This document shows positions 7,541 through 16,665 of a stretch of 64,000 nucleotides of DNA, in pieces. The DNA is from JBPOFY01 sp051252415 (GTDB taxonomy: Bacteria > Verrucomicrobiota > Verrucomicrobiia > Opitutales > Coraliomargaritaceae): positions 1 to 64,000 of the forward strand of contig JBPOGA010000016.1 of assembly GCA_051252415.1 (NCBI GenBank), written 5' to 3'. The notes under the pieces are model-generated. The model saw only the letters and a program-made list of their open reading frames with translations, ran no database searches and was not told the origin of the DNA. How positions within the stretch are numbered: the stretch's first letter is position 1; each line of letters begins with the position of its first letter. Position numbers and translations under genes: made by a program.

Positions 7541-10465
7541 TTATTCAGCAACTTCGACATGCAGTTCTTGCATCGCGGTATTCTCACCACCACCAGCTGC
7601 ACTGACTGGACTGACTGCCCAGACGATCCAGCGAAAATCACCAAGGCTTTTGCCTGATCGTGCGCGTAAGGATGCGGCGGAGTAATCTTTCATACTATGC
7701 GCAGTGGTATCGATCGATCCAAGCGCGGTATATTTCTCAAGGTTCCAGCCTGGATCGTTCGATGCGTCGCTGCCATAAATGGTCAACTTCTGCTTTCCAC
7801 GGGTCCCAGTCATATTATGAGCCCAGCTAGTGACCGCTTGAACGGGTTTCACTGCGCCCAAGTCCATCTTATACATACCATTGTAAATGGTATTTCCAAA
7901 GATCGCACCGAAGCTTTTCGCAACGCGTCCATCCGTCAAGGTCGTCAATGGATCGTTACTAGTCTTCAGATTGGCTGTCAGGGTGCCAGGCGCTTTAGCT
8001 GGCAGTGGCAAGTCCTCAAACTCTCTAGCACCATGAGTGGTTTCAGCAATCACATCGCGGTCCGGCGTAATGCGCACATCAACCTTCTGCTGATTGCGAA
8101 CAACGATGAGTGTATAGGATGCCTCTACATTCGACGCGAGATACTGGAATAGGTCATCGGCATTGCGGACTTGCTGACCATTGATTCCCTGAATCAGATC
8201 GCAATCTGCCAGGCCCGCTGCGGCCATCGCTGAGTCCGACTGCAGGTTACTCAAAGCTAAGCCGCCCTCTTCTTGGCTCACTCCAAAAGCGGAAAACTCC
8301 ACCCCCGAAAGCTCACTTAAAGTAGCGCCCAACCACACCATAGTAAGTGGCTCCACTTTGACAGACTGGCTGCTCGGCGCACCCTGCCCAAGTGCTCTGT
8401 AATCAGGCAGTTCTGGCGTGCGAGCAATCGCTTTGAGCGATGGTTTCTTCACCCCGAACTGATCCATGGGGAAATTCTTAAAGCCGACTTCGAAGGCAGG
8501 TGATCCTTCCTTTACGTGGTAATCACCATTAGCTGGATCAACAAACATCGGGTCACCAAAAATGGAGTTTTTATCCCAACCCAGTTTATTGGAAGTTTTC
8601 ATAATCGATTCCTTCTTCGCAGCATACAAATTTCCGTCAACACGTGTGCCGTCCGTGTAGGGAGTGCTCATTCGAGCGGCTCGGTGTGACTGCATGAAGA
8701 TATTACCATATACTTGGTCTTTGCTGCCATTATACCAGACGTGGGGATGCAGCCCGTTGTTCACCGTGATGTTATTCCATGCATGACGGCGGAAGCCTTC
8801 GCGCAGTTTCAATCCATTGTTTAGCATCAAGTTATTGTAGATGTCGTAGTTCGTCGAACCGTCATCAAGATCAATATCCCAACCATGATCGCAGCGCCAG
8901 CGACTGTCGCGAATCGTCGTCGTCTTCATGGCATCTAAAAACGGAAGTGTCGGCTCTTTATCAATCGCAGCTTGCGAAGTCTTTTGATCCGAGCGCCAGA
9001 AACGGTCGCGCCCCCAAGAGTTAAACGAGCCGTGATCGTGTGTTTCTAGAACCGTATCGAAGACGTCGACACGCTCGATCAGGTGCCCACCCCAAGTGCC
9101 TTCGCTGATGTTGATACCTGCACGTGCTGTATCGTAGATCGAAGTGTCACGCACGGTAATCCCTTGCGCCATTGAAATTTGAACTCCAGCAGGTTGGCGC
9201 TCTACGCGTCCGATACCATGGATCAAGCAATCTTCCACGGCGGAGTCTGATGGGTAGTTATTTGTCTTCGGGCCAACAGTGCGGTCGATCTTCGATAAAT
9301 CGTTCTTTTCGCCATACTCAAACAGCGGATCGCGCACCGCATCCGGATCACCAACAAAACAGACACCACTGGCACCCGCATCGTGAATGTGGCAGCCCTT
9401 GACCAAAATGTTGCGACTGTAGTTGTTTACGAATACCGCATTGCCGCCGACTTGGTCGAACTCTGTATCCAGAATTTGGATATTTTCGGTTCCTGTGAGT
9501 AAGTAAGCACCGCCACGATAAATCGCCCAGTCCGAACGTAAGAGTGGCTCCTTAACATCCATGAAGGTGCGTGCCGCATGGCGCACGACGAAGCCTTGTA
9601 GAGTGATGTGTTTAACAGGGTTCGACTCCGAACCTTGAAACTCAATCAAATGACGCAAACGCACCACTTCGACCTTCGCTGATTTGATATCCGTTCCTGC
9701 AGCTGGTTTGTAATACAAGGTGTTGGACATGGCATTGTGATACCACTCATTCTCCGCGTCCAACTCTTCGAAGATGTTTTCCACCATACGGTAGTCCTTA
9801 TGCATCCCCATTTTACGGTTATTCTGCCAACCGCCTTCGTAAGTGACTTCACCTGACGCATCTTTACCCGTGATTTTATAATGATAGCCACCCCACCGCT
9901 TAACATGCATCGCGTGAATGTAGCCACCAGTCGGATCCGCCCAGAGTGCTGCGCGTTCATTGGATACCGCATCTGCCGCATACCCTTGATAAGGCTCAGC
10001 TTTCTTGGCCGGATCAAAATTCGGGTAACGCGCCATCCGTTGTTGGCGTCCATCAATGAACAGCTGGTCAACATTCAGGCCGTCTGGTGTTTGCGCTTTG
10101 AAAATACCATCTTTGTATGACTGCCAGGAAAGTTTAAGCTCTGAACCACCACTGAGCACGGCACCGCCTTCTGTCTGCGATTTGTAGATAACTGGGTGCT
10201 TTTCAGAACCAGAGTCTTCTGGGGTAAAAACCAAAGTTTCCGGCAAGTAGTAGATACCATCGGCCACATGCACGGTGACGGATTCTTTCCCAGCGTAAGC
10301 ACGAGCCTTTTTCTGTGCTCCAGCAAGCGAAGCAACAGGCTGACCAGCACGGCCAGTATTCGTATCGGAACCACTGGGACTTACGTAAATATCCATTGCA
10401 TCGGTTTGAACCACCACGACAATAAACAAAGAGAACAGTGATAAAAAATTTCCAATTCTATTCAT
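7541..10465 (-). CDS. Secreted GH141-like parallel beta-helix fucosidase with C-terminal PDZ domain
   Basis: A 974-residue exported protein with a signal peptide (about 1-23). The N-terminal part begins DIYVSPSGSDTNTG, the usual start of GH141-type right-handed beta-helix enzymes. HDHGSFNSWGRDRFW (476-490) and CDHGWDIDLDDGS (525-537) match the GH141 active-site region. Characterised GH141 members are alpha-L-fucosidases or xylanases. After the helix comes a PDZ-like domain (about 708-801: GLALSNLQSDSAMAAAGLAD, then DLIQGINGQQV) and a C-terminal discoidin-like beta module (about 815-974). The PDZ insertion is unusual for a glycoside hydrolase. Its ATG overlaps the GH28 stop by 8 bases, so it is the last gene of the fucosidase operon. 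Confidence 0.85.
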   Translation of the reverse strand: MNRIGNFLSLFSLFIVVVVQTDAMDIYVSPSGSDTNTGRAGQPVASLAGAQKKARAYAGKESVTVHVADGIYYLPETLVFTPEDSGSEKHPVIYKSQTEGGAVLSGGSELKLSWQSYKDGIFKAQTPDGLNVDQLFIDGRQQRMARYPNFDPAKKAEPYQGYAADAVSNERAALWADPTGGYIHAMHVKRWGGYHYKITGKDASGEVTYEGGWQNNRKMGMHKDYRMVENIFEELDAENEWYHNAMSNTLYYKPAAGTDIKSAKVEVVRLRHLIEFQGSESNPVKHITLQGFVVRHAARTFMDVKEPLLRSDWAIYRGGAYLLTGTENIQILDTEFDQVGGNAVFVNNYSRNILVKGCHIHDAGASGVCFVGDPDAVRDPLFEYGEKNDLSKIDRTVGPKTNNYPSDSAVEDCLIHGIGRVERQPAGVQISMAQGITVRDTSIYDTARAGINISEGTWGGHLIERVDVFDTVLETHDHGSFNSWGRDRFWRSDQKTSQAAIDKEPTLPFLDAMKTTTIRDSRWRCDHGWDIDLDDGSTNYDIYNNLMLNNGLKLREGFRRHAWNNITVNNGLHPHVWYNGSKDQVYGNIFMQSHRAARMSTPYTDGTRVDGNLYAAKKESIMKTSNKLGWDKNSIFGDPMFVDPANGDYHVKEGSPAFEVGFKNFPMDQFGVKKPSLKAIARTPELPDYRALGQGAPSSQSVKVEPLTMVWLGATLSELSGVEFSAFGVSQEEGGLALSNLQSDSAMAAAGLADCDLIQGINGQQVRNADDLFQYLASNVEASYTLIVVRNQQKVDVRITPDRDVIAETTHGAREFEDLPLPAKAPGTLTANLKTSNDPLTTLTDGRVAKSFGAIFGNTIYNGMYKMDLGAVKPVQAVTSWAHNMTGTRGKQKLTIYGSDASNDPGWNLEKYTALGSIDTTAHSMKDYSAASLRARSGKSLGDFRWIVWAVSPVSAAGGGENTAMQELHVEVAE

Positions 10466-11861
10466 ATATAAATCCTTCTACATCTTCGAGTATGACTTTG
10501 TCACGAGCATCCGCCGCGCGAGTGCTCATCTTTACATTCTTAAATTCAATGTTCTTCGCGTGTCGAACATAAGCGCCCCATGAAGGCAGCACACCGAAGA
10601 AGAATTGTTCTGGGTAGCGCGCAATGTCCTCAGCAACGACATTCTCTGTCTCTTCTGCGGTGCCACCGCCAGGGTAGGAAATTGTGATATTTTCGAGTAA
10701 GACATCCTCTATGTAATGACCTGGCACTCCAGTGATCATCATGCCCCAGCGTGCGCGATCATCACTGACAATCTCCGCATCGATATTACGGATCGTAATG
10801 CCTTTCATCGAACCGGTCGGCACGCCCTCTGGAGCTGCATCCTTGTTCTGAATCTGTTCTGTTGGCTTATGATAGGTGCGACCCCGATTACCGAGACGTA
10901 TAAAGAGCGGCCCTTCGCTTCCGGTGATTTTGATGTTCTCAATTAGAATATCTTCCATCATCCCGCCATCGACGATTTGTAATTTAATCGCCCCCATACC
11001 GACATGATAGAATTCGCTATCAGTGACATGGATGTTTTTAAAACCACCACGCGATGAGGTGCCGCATTTAAATGCAGAGGTATGACTGGTGACACGACAA
11101 TTACGAACCAAGATACTTTCACAAAGGCGCTCAGTCGTGCTCTTCGGGCAAATACCGTCGTCTCCAGTGCGGATGTCGCAATCTTCAATTAGAACATTCT
11201 TACAACCGTCGATATCGAAGCCGTCGTTATTACGATTCACCTGACTATCGATGGTCACTTTACGAGCCACGACATTGTCGCAATCGACTAAATGTGTGCA
11301 CCACGACGCAGCATTCTTGAAAGTAACATTTTCAAAAGTCACCCCATCACAATCTACGAAACGAATCAACATCGGGCGGTCGTTATAAGCTGTCCGATCA
11401 CCGATAGGGAAATTCTCCTTAGTCCCGCGACCATCGATGATGCCCCCACCTATGATGCTAACATTCTTCGCATTTTCCGCATAGATCAAACACTCGTCAA
11501 AAGCAGGTGCTTCGATCGCGCCCTGATTGTCACGAGAGTAGTCGTCGATATTCGTGCTACCGAGCAACACCGCGCCTTCGGCGAGGCGTAGCTCCATATC
11601 GCTCTTCAGCCAGAGGGTGCCGGTTACGTATTGCCCCTTAGGAAGATAGACCACACCACCTTTCGGGCAGGCATCAATGGCAGCTTGTAGAGCTTTAGTG
11701 TTGAGCGTCACGCCATCAGCGATCGCACCGAGCTCAGTCACGTCAGAGACTCGATCAATCGGTTCATTGAGCCAATCAATAGACTCCGATTGGCAAGACG
11801 TGAAGAAGCACATCGCGAACGCAGATAAGAACGCCACACAGAATATTGAATATTGTTTCAT
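10458..11861 (-). CDS. GH28-family lipoprotein (polygalacturonase-like)
   Basis: A 467-residue beta-helix protein with a lipoprotein-type signal: hydrophobic 5-20 followed by FFTSC with C23. GH28 hallmarks are present in altered form: NNDGFDIDG (for NTDGxD), GDDGIC (the catalytic Asp pair), TSHTSAFKCGT (in place of GHG) and AIKLQ (in place of RIK). GH28 enzymes cleave galacturonan or rhamnogalacturonan, but divergent members with these substitutions act on other alpha-linked uronic acid or deoxy-sugar polymers. The surroundings suggest action on a fucose-rich glycan. It sits 4 bases after GH95 and overlaps GH141. Confidence 0.82.
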   Translation of the reverse strand: MKQYSIFCVAFLSAFAMCFFTSCQSESIDWLNEPIDRVSDVTELGAIADGVTLNTKALQAAIDACPKGGVVYLPKGQYVTGTLWLKSDMELRLAEGAVLLGSTNIDDYSRDNQGAIEAPAFDECLIYAENAKNVSIIGGGIIDGRGTKENFPIGDRTAYNDRPMLIRFVDCDGVTFENVTFKNAASWCTHLVDCDNVVARKVTIDSQVNRNNDGFDIDGCKNVLIEDCDIRTGDDGICPKSTTERLCESILVRNCRVTSHTSAFKCGTSSRGGFKNIHVTDSEFYHVGMGAIKLQIVDGGMMEDILIENIKITGSEGPLFIRLGNRGRTYHKPTEQIQNKDAAPEGVPTGSMKGITIRNIDAEIVSDDRARWGMMITGVPGHYIEDVLLENITISYPGGGTAEETENVVAEDIARYPEQFFFGVLPSWGAYVRHAKNIEFKNVKMSTRAADARDKVILEDVEGFIYE

Positions 11862-11865
11862 TGTA

Positions 11866-14379
11866 TTATTTGAGAACTAAATCGACCACGACATCTTCGC
11901 CTTTGCGCAAGACAACGCTACGATAGCGATTGCCATAATTAGATTCGGTGAAAGCGTCCGAGTAATCGCTGATAAGGTATTGAACCTCTTTGGGCAGCTT
12001 GAGTTGAAATTCACTGTCTCTCTCAGCCACCAGTCGAAGCGTGATTTCATTTCTAGACATGTCCCAACTCGCGGAGGTCTTCACGCCGACTCGGGTTAAG
12101 ATATCTTTAAACTCACCGGTCTCCCACTCTGCGGGTAGAGCTGGTAATACGCGGAGCATATCGGCAGTCGAGCCACAGAGCATCTCGGTGATCGCGGCAG
12201 GAATACCGAAGTTCGCATCCATCTGGAACGGTGCGCTCCGTCCCCAGAAGAACGGCATCGTCGCGCCCATGGCACGCCAGTCATTATGATAGGTGAAGAA
12301 GTTTTTACCGAGGCAACTACGTGTAAGGATATTCAAGGCTTCGAGGGCTTTCTCCCCATCTCCAAGACGTGCATAGACATTCGCCATGTGTGCGAGCGAC
12401 CAACCGGTCTGCGACTTCAGGCCAATGGTGAGGCGTTTTTCAATGGCGACTCTGGCAGCTTCGTAAAGTTCTGGCGAAGACTCTTCTGTGATCTCGTTCC
12501 CGGGGAACAACGGATAGATGTGCGACTGGTGACGATGCTCGTAGTTGTCTTTGAAGTCGGGATGTAACCATTCCTTAAGCGCACCGTCTTCGTTGACTTC
12601 ATACTCTGGCATGTCGGCCAAAAGCGCCTTCCAGCGAACGACACCCTCTTCTTCGATGCCGAGTAATTCACAGGACTTTATGAGGTGCGTCAGCACTTCC
12701 TTGGAAATCGCGACCGCGATGGTCGAGTTGATCTGCACCTTGATCTTGGTCACACGTCCAGTTTTAGCGTTACGGATCTCTTTATCCTTTGGCTGGTTCT
12801 CTGGTGACTGCGAGGGGAAGAACATATTCTTTCCCTCAGCATCTTTTACGATGAAATCTTCGTAGAACAACGCGACTTCTTTCATGAACGGAACTGCACG
12901 CTCTTGAAGGAACACCTCATCGCCTGTAAAGAGGTAGTAGTCGTAGTAAAACGAGGCCAACCAACCGGCAGCATCCGTCCAATTGATCACGTGTGCCGCC
13001 GTCTGGCGCATGACTCCGGATTCCGGCGACATGAATGGTGGAATGTAGATACCATCGGTGCCCCACAGCTGCTTCGCATTATACCGGAAGTCATCCATAT
13101 GAGCATCGAAGTAATCGTAGAAGGCCATCATTGATTCGGGCAGATTACCTGGAAGCGCCTGCCAGTAGCTCATCTGTAAATTCTCGTTGATGCCATACAA
13201 GCCACTCCAAGGCGGACGGTAATCGCCATTCCAAATACCTTGTAGGCCCGCGGGGTATCCTCCTGATGTGCTACTGCAGATCAAAAGATAGCGTCCGTAA
13301 TCAAACAGCTTTTCCAACAACTCAGGCGAGGCACTGTTTTGATACGCATCTAATAGTAGGTGCTCATTTGAAGCGTCACGACCACCCGCCATATTAAGTG
13401 TCACACCAATTGAGTTAAACTTCTCACGATGTAACACCGAGTGACGCTGCAACAAGGAGGGGTAATGCGGATAAATATAGGCTAAGGCTTCCTTGAGACG
13501 AGGCACCGCGATGTCAGCGGGCTCGTTCGCAAATAAAGCCACCAGCAGCACAACCTCGTTGGCTCCCTCAAATTTGAAACTTTTGCCATCTGCTGATTTT
13601 GAAATATCGTTAACCTGATCACCATCGACCGTCACTGCGCGCAAGACACCACCGAACTCGCCACCGCCAGAACCGTCCGCACGAAACTCGATAAAGCCAT
13701 CGCGAGCGAAGGTATTGTAAGTGAAACCTGCATCAAAATCGCCACCGCGCTGGTCAATCGAATCTTTCAAGTCATGAATATCGAGCGTTACCGAGCCAGC
13801 GACTGCACCCTGCTGATCTGCAGTAATCGACATAAATGCCATCTGGTCTGGAATCGAAACAAACAAACTGCGCCTATATGCCGTCTCACCGTCACGCCAT
13901 TTAACGACGACCTCTCCGGTTTCAAAATCAACTGTTCGTGAGTAGTCCTCGAACATGCGATCTGTATCGGAGCTCAGCAATAGATCGAACGCGGGATGAT
14001 AGACGCCGTTACGACCTTTGAAGCCTCCCTCTCTCAACTTCTTAGAGTAATGGCTATTCGCTTCTAAATAATTCCCATCCAGCATCAGCTGCCGAACCAC
14101 AGGAAGTTCGCCGGAGAGATCTGGGACTTCGTCAACCACACCCCGATACCAGAGCTCGTTATGATTAAACAGAACACGATCCTGACTAATCGACCCATAG
14201 ACGAGCGCGCCAACCGTGCCGTTGCCTGTCGGGAGTGCTTCACGCCAGCCTTCCGCGGGAGTGATCGAGGTCAGCCCTCGACGATAAGGCGCATCTGCTT
14301 GTGCTGCAAATGCAGGCAAGCAAGCGACAATGGTGACACACGCTAGAGCGAATAGCCGATTGATTGAATGTAATATCAT
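11866..14379 (-). CDS. Secreted GH95 alpha-L-fucosidase
   Basis: A typical GH95 enzyme, about 837 residues from the chosen start. The first domain has EALPTGNGTVGALVYG and LFNHNELWYRG. The catalytic (alpha/alpha)6 barrel carries GYPAGLQGIWNGDYRPPW, NENLQMSYW and APFQMDANFGI, the last containing the conserved catalytic-region Asp. GH95 members remove alpha-1,2-linked (or other) L-fucose, or L-galactose, from glycans. The ATG at 14379 is preferred over one 69 bases upstream because it places a good signal peptide (ending PAFAAQA) at the N-terminus, and the upstream stretch overlaps the preceding esterase gene. It is part of the five-gene minus-strand operon. Confidence 0.93.
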   Translation of the reverse strand: MILHSINRLFALACVTIVACLPAFAAQADAPYRRGLTSITPAEGWREALPTGNGTVGALVYGSISQDRVLFNHNELWYRGVVDEVPDLSGELPVVRQLMLDGNYLEANSHYSKKLREGGFKGRNGVYHPAFDLLLSSDTDRMFEDYSRTVDFETGEVVVKWRDGETAYRRSLFVSIPDQMAFMSITADQQGAVAGSVTLDIHDLKDSIDQRGGDFDAGFTYNTFARDGFIEFRADGSGGGEFGGVLRAVTVDGDQVNDISKSADGKSFKFEGANEVVLLVALFANEPADIAVPRLKEALAYIYPHYPSLLQRHSVLHREKFNSIGVTLNMAGGRDASNEHLLLDAYQNSASPELLEKLFDYGRYLLICSSTSGGYPAGLQGIWNGDYRPPWSGLYGINENLQMSYWQALPGNLPESMMAFYDYFDAHMDDFRYNAKQLWGTDGIYIPPFMSPESGVMRQTAAHVINWTDAAGWLASFYYDYYLFTGDEVFLQERAVPFMKEVALFYEDFIVKDAEGKNMFFPSQSPENQPKDKEIRNAKTGRVTKIKVQINSTIAVAISKEVLTHLIKSCELLGIEEEGVVRWKALLADMPEYEVNEDGALKEWLHPDFKDNYEHRHQSHIYPLFPGNEITEESSPELYEAARVAIEKRLTIGLKSQTGWSLAHMANVYARLGDGEKALEALNILTRSCLGKNFFTYHNDWRAMGATMPFFWGRSAPFQMDANFGIPAAITEMLCGSTADMLRVLPALPAEWETGEFKDILTRVGVKTSASWDMSRNEITLRLVAERDSEFQLKLPKEVQYLISDYSDAFTESNYGNRYRSVVLRKGEDVVVDLVLK

Positions 14380-14402
14380 AATATAGTAATTTTGTATGCC
14401 GA

Positions 14403-16607
14403 CTATTTGCAATAAGCAGAGCCCCAGATCACCCAGTCGCCGCCCCACCCGTTACCACCTTCGGAAACGACCAGCTTGAGCATTTGAACTCCGCTAATAT
14501 CAACTTCAATATCTTGCGGCGGTGTCTTGCCTCGAAAAACATCCGACTCAAAAACTTTTTTGCCGTCGGCGTGCACCTCAAAGACAGCCGAAGCTTGAAA
14601 GCAAGGGATGAGTTTCGCTGCAAAGGTCTGAAACTCGCCTTTCAAAAAATAGCTTACTTCGCTCACGCCTTGCGAGTGCACCTGCAGGCCGTCTTTAACA
14701 TCAATACCGACAGCAATCGATTTATCAACTTTCACGGACTGACCCTCCGCGTCGAACCTTCCATCCACGTCGTCGGCCATTTGAAAGTTCAGCATGACCT
14801 TACCATCTGTTTTCTCGGCAGCGCCTAGTTGAAAAGGACGCTTGGATATGAACTCACGCTTATCAATGGGCTGCCAATAAATCTTCTGCAACTCTGGCAC
14901 TCCACGATTGGAGCCAATCGATAAGTTAGGACGATTCAAATCACGCCAATCAAGAAGCTGAGCCTTGGTATTCTTATCCACTAAATCGAATGGATACACT
15001 TCAATTGTTTCCGTCACACCGCCTCCTTGAAGGGGAAACTTCCCAGAGAGAGTTTTACCAACTTTCACATTCAGATCGGTCTTAAATTCACTGGTGAGTT
15101 TGATCACAAGCTTTCCATATTCTGGCATCGGCACGCGCGGATCATTGAGCTTCCAGGTATCCACTGAGCTGCGATGAGTGACCCACTCCTTTTTCCAATC
15201 CTTACCAAAGGGTTCAATTACGGTAGTGGTTTTACCTTTAGTTTTGATCTGGGCAGTCTGGAGTGCCTCCGAGGTGAACATTTCGAGCTGCGTCGTCACA
15301 ATAAAAGTGTCCGCGCGCTGCGTGAGTGCATGAACCTCGCCGCCGCCTTCGAGTGCATAGTGCACATTGGCAAAGACCCAAAGTGGCTCTTCCAAATCAA
15401 ACAAATCCAAGGATGCGGTGAAGCGATTGCCGCGCTGTGTGGGTTTTACATAATGCCACAAACGTGTGCGATTATTCGCATTTATATTCAGCTTTGCATC
15501 GCGCGCGTAATAGATATCTACAAATGCAATCGGACGTGAATCGTCAGCATGAACTTGAACCAATGGTTTGCCTCTCTTGCCGTTTAAATCGACCTGAATC
15601 TTCGGCTGTTCAGGGTAGGTGACATTGCCCTTTAGAAGTGAATCAAACCAAAGCTCCTTCGACGCGAGTGTCTCACTGTCGTGCTTATGATTGAGATGCA
15701 CTGAACGTGCGATACGAACATGCGAACTCGGAGTATGATCAACCACCCATTGCACATCCTCCACCATTCCATGGAAGTCATTAGAAGGAGCCATGAAGAG
15801 TATCGGACAATTAATCTTCTCCGCATAAGCCGCTGGATTGGCTGTTCGAGCAAGTAAACTTCCGTCGTGAAGCAATGGAGGCGCACAGGAAGGAGCAGCC
15901 GCTTTCACACGCTCGTCCATTGCTGCGGTTTGGATCGTGATCACACCGCCCATCGAGTGCCCATCCAAGCCCAACTTGTCGCCATCCACTTCTGGCTGTT
16001 GTTCTAGAAAAGTGAGTCCGCGACGCATCGCCAGCGTCCGCAAGAAGTAACCACTGTTGCGCGCGGAAGGCACCGGATCAAAACGCTTATCATTGTTCGA
16101 ATCAATGCCACGAGACTCGGCAACCTGTCGACCTTCGACTGCGCCCCAGTCCGTCTGTGCAGCCGCAGGTAAACCTTCTCTTTCGAGATAGCGTTCATCT
16201 GCGCGCCAACTCACCGATAAGGTGGCGTAGCCGCGCTTGGCATTGTCAATACAGGCAGACTTACTAGCCAGCCCCCCACCGCCATGGATTTGCACCAGAG
16301 CGGGCAGGTTTTCACCACCCTCTGGAAACGCATAGAGCGCGCCCATCCACGACTTCTGTCCTTTAAAAATACCGATTCGATAACGCACCGCTCGTAGAAC
16401 CGTGCCCTCTTCGACCCACTCTTTATGCACTTCGACATCGAGTGGCTCCGCTCTAGGATCGAAATCCCCCCAGGCCTCATCGACCGATTGTGGAGACACC
16501 CCGTCCTTCAAGGGCGACAAGGTCTCGGCATTTATACGAACACTCATCGTAAACGCAGCTGCGACAGTTGCGATTACGACAGCACGATGGACTTGGAGAA
16601 ATACCAT
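14403..16607 (-). CDS. Secreted alpha/beta-hydrolase esterase with C-terminal extension
   Basis: A 734-residue exported protein (signal about 1-27). Residues 55-335 form an alpha/beta-hydrolase domain of the acetyl-xylan-esterase/prolyl-oligopeptidase kind: oxyanion motif VQIHGGGG (106-113), nucleophile S218 in LDGHSMGG, and a candidate His in HLNHKHDSE. The following 400 residues are beta-rich and end in a domain resembling NPCBM/galactose-binding modules (FEVHADGKKVFESDVF, then VSEGGNGWGGDW). It most likely removes acetyl or similar groups from the polysaccharide attacked by the flanking fucosidases. That substrate is inferred only from context. Confidence 0.8.
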   Translation of the reverse strand: MVFLQVHRAVVIATVAAAFTMSVRINAETLSPLKDGVSPQSVDEAWGDFDPRAEPLDVEVHKEWVEEGTVLRAVRYRIGIFKGQKSWMGALYAFPEGGENLPALVQIHGGGGLASKSACIDNAKRGYATLSVSWRADERYLEREGLPAAAQTDWGAVEGRQVAESRGIDSNNDKRFDPVPSARNSGYFLRTLAMRRGLTFLEQQPEVDGDKLGLDGHSMGGVITIQTAAMDERVKAAAPSCAPPLLHDGSLLARTANPAAYAEKINCPILFMAPSNDFHGMVEDVQWVVDHTPSSHVRIARSVHLNHKHDSETLASKELWFDSLLKGNVTYPEQPKIQVDLNGKRGKPLVQVHADDSRPIAFVDIYYARDAKLNINANNRTRLWHYVKPTQRGNRFTASLDLFDLEEPLWVFANVHYALEGGGEVHALTQRADTFIVTTQLEMFTSEALQTAQIKTKGKTTTVIEPFGKDWKKEWVTHRSSVDTWKLNDPRVPMPEYGKLVIKLTSEFKTDLNVKVGKTLSGKFPLQGGGVTETIEVYPFDLVDKNTKAQLLDWRDLNRPNLSIGSNRGVPELQKIYWQPIDKREFISKRPFQLGAAEKTDGKVMLNFQMADDVDGRFDAEGQSVKVDKSIAVGIDVKDGLQVHSQGVSEVSYFLKGEFQTFAAKLIPCFQASAVFEVHADGKKVFESDVFRGKTPPQDIEVDISGVQMLKLVVSEGGNGWGGDWVIWGSAYCK

Positions 16608-16665
16608 TATTAGGTGCTGATAAAATATAGAAGTTAATGAAGAAACTCAGTCTCAAAATGTGAGA

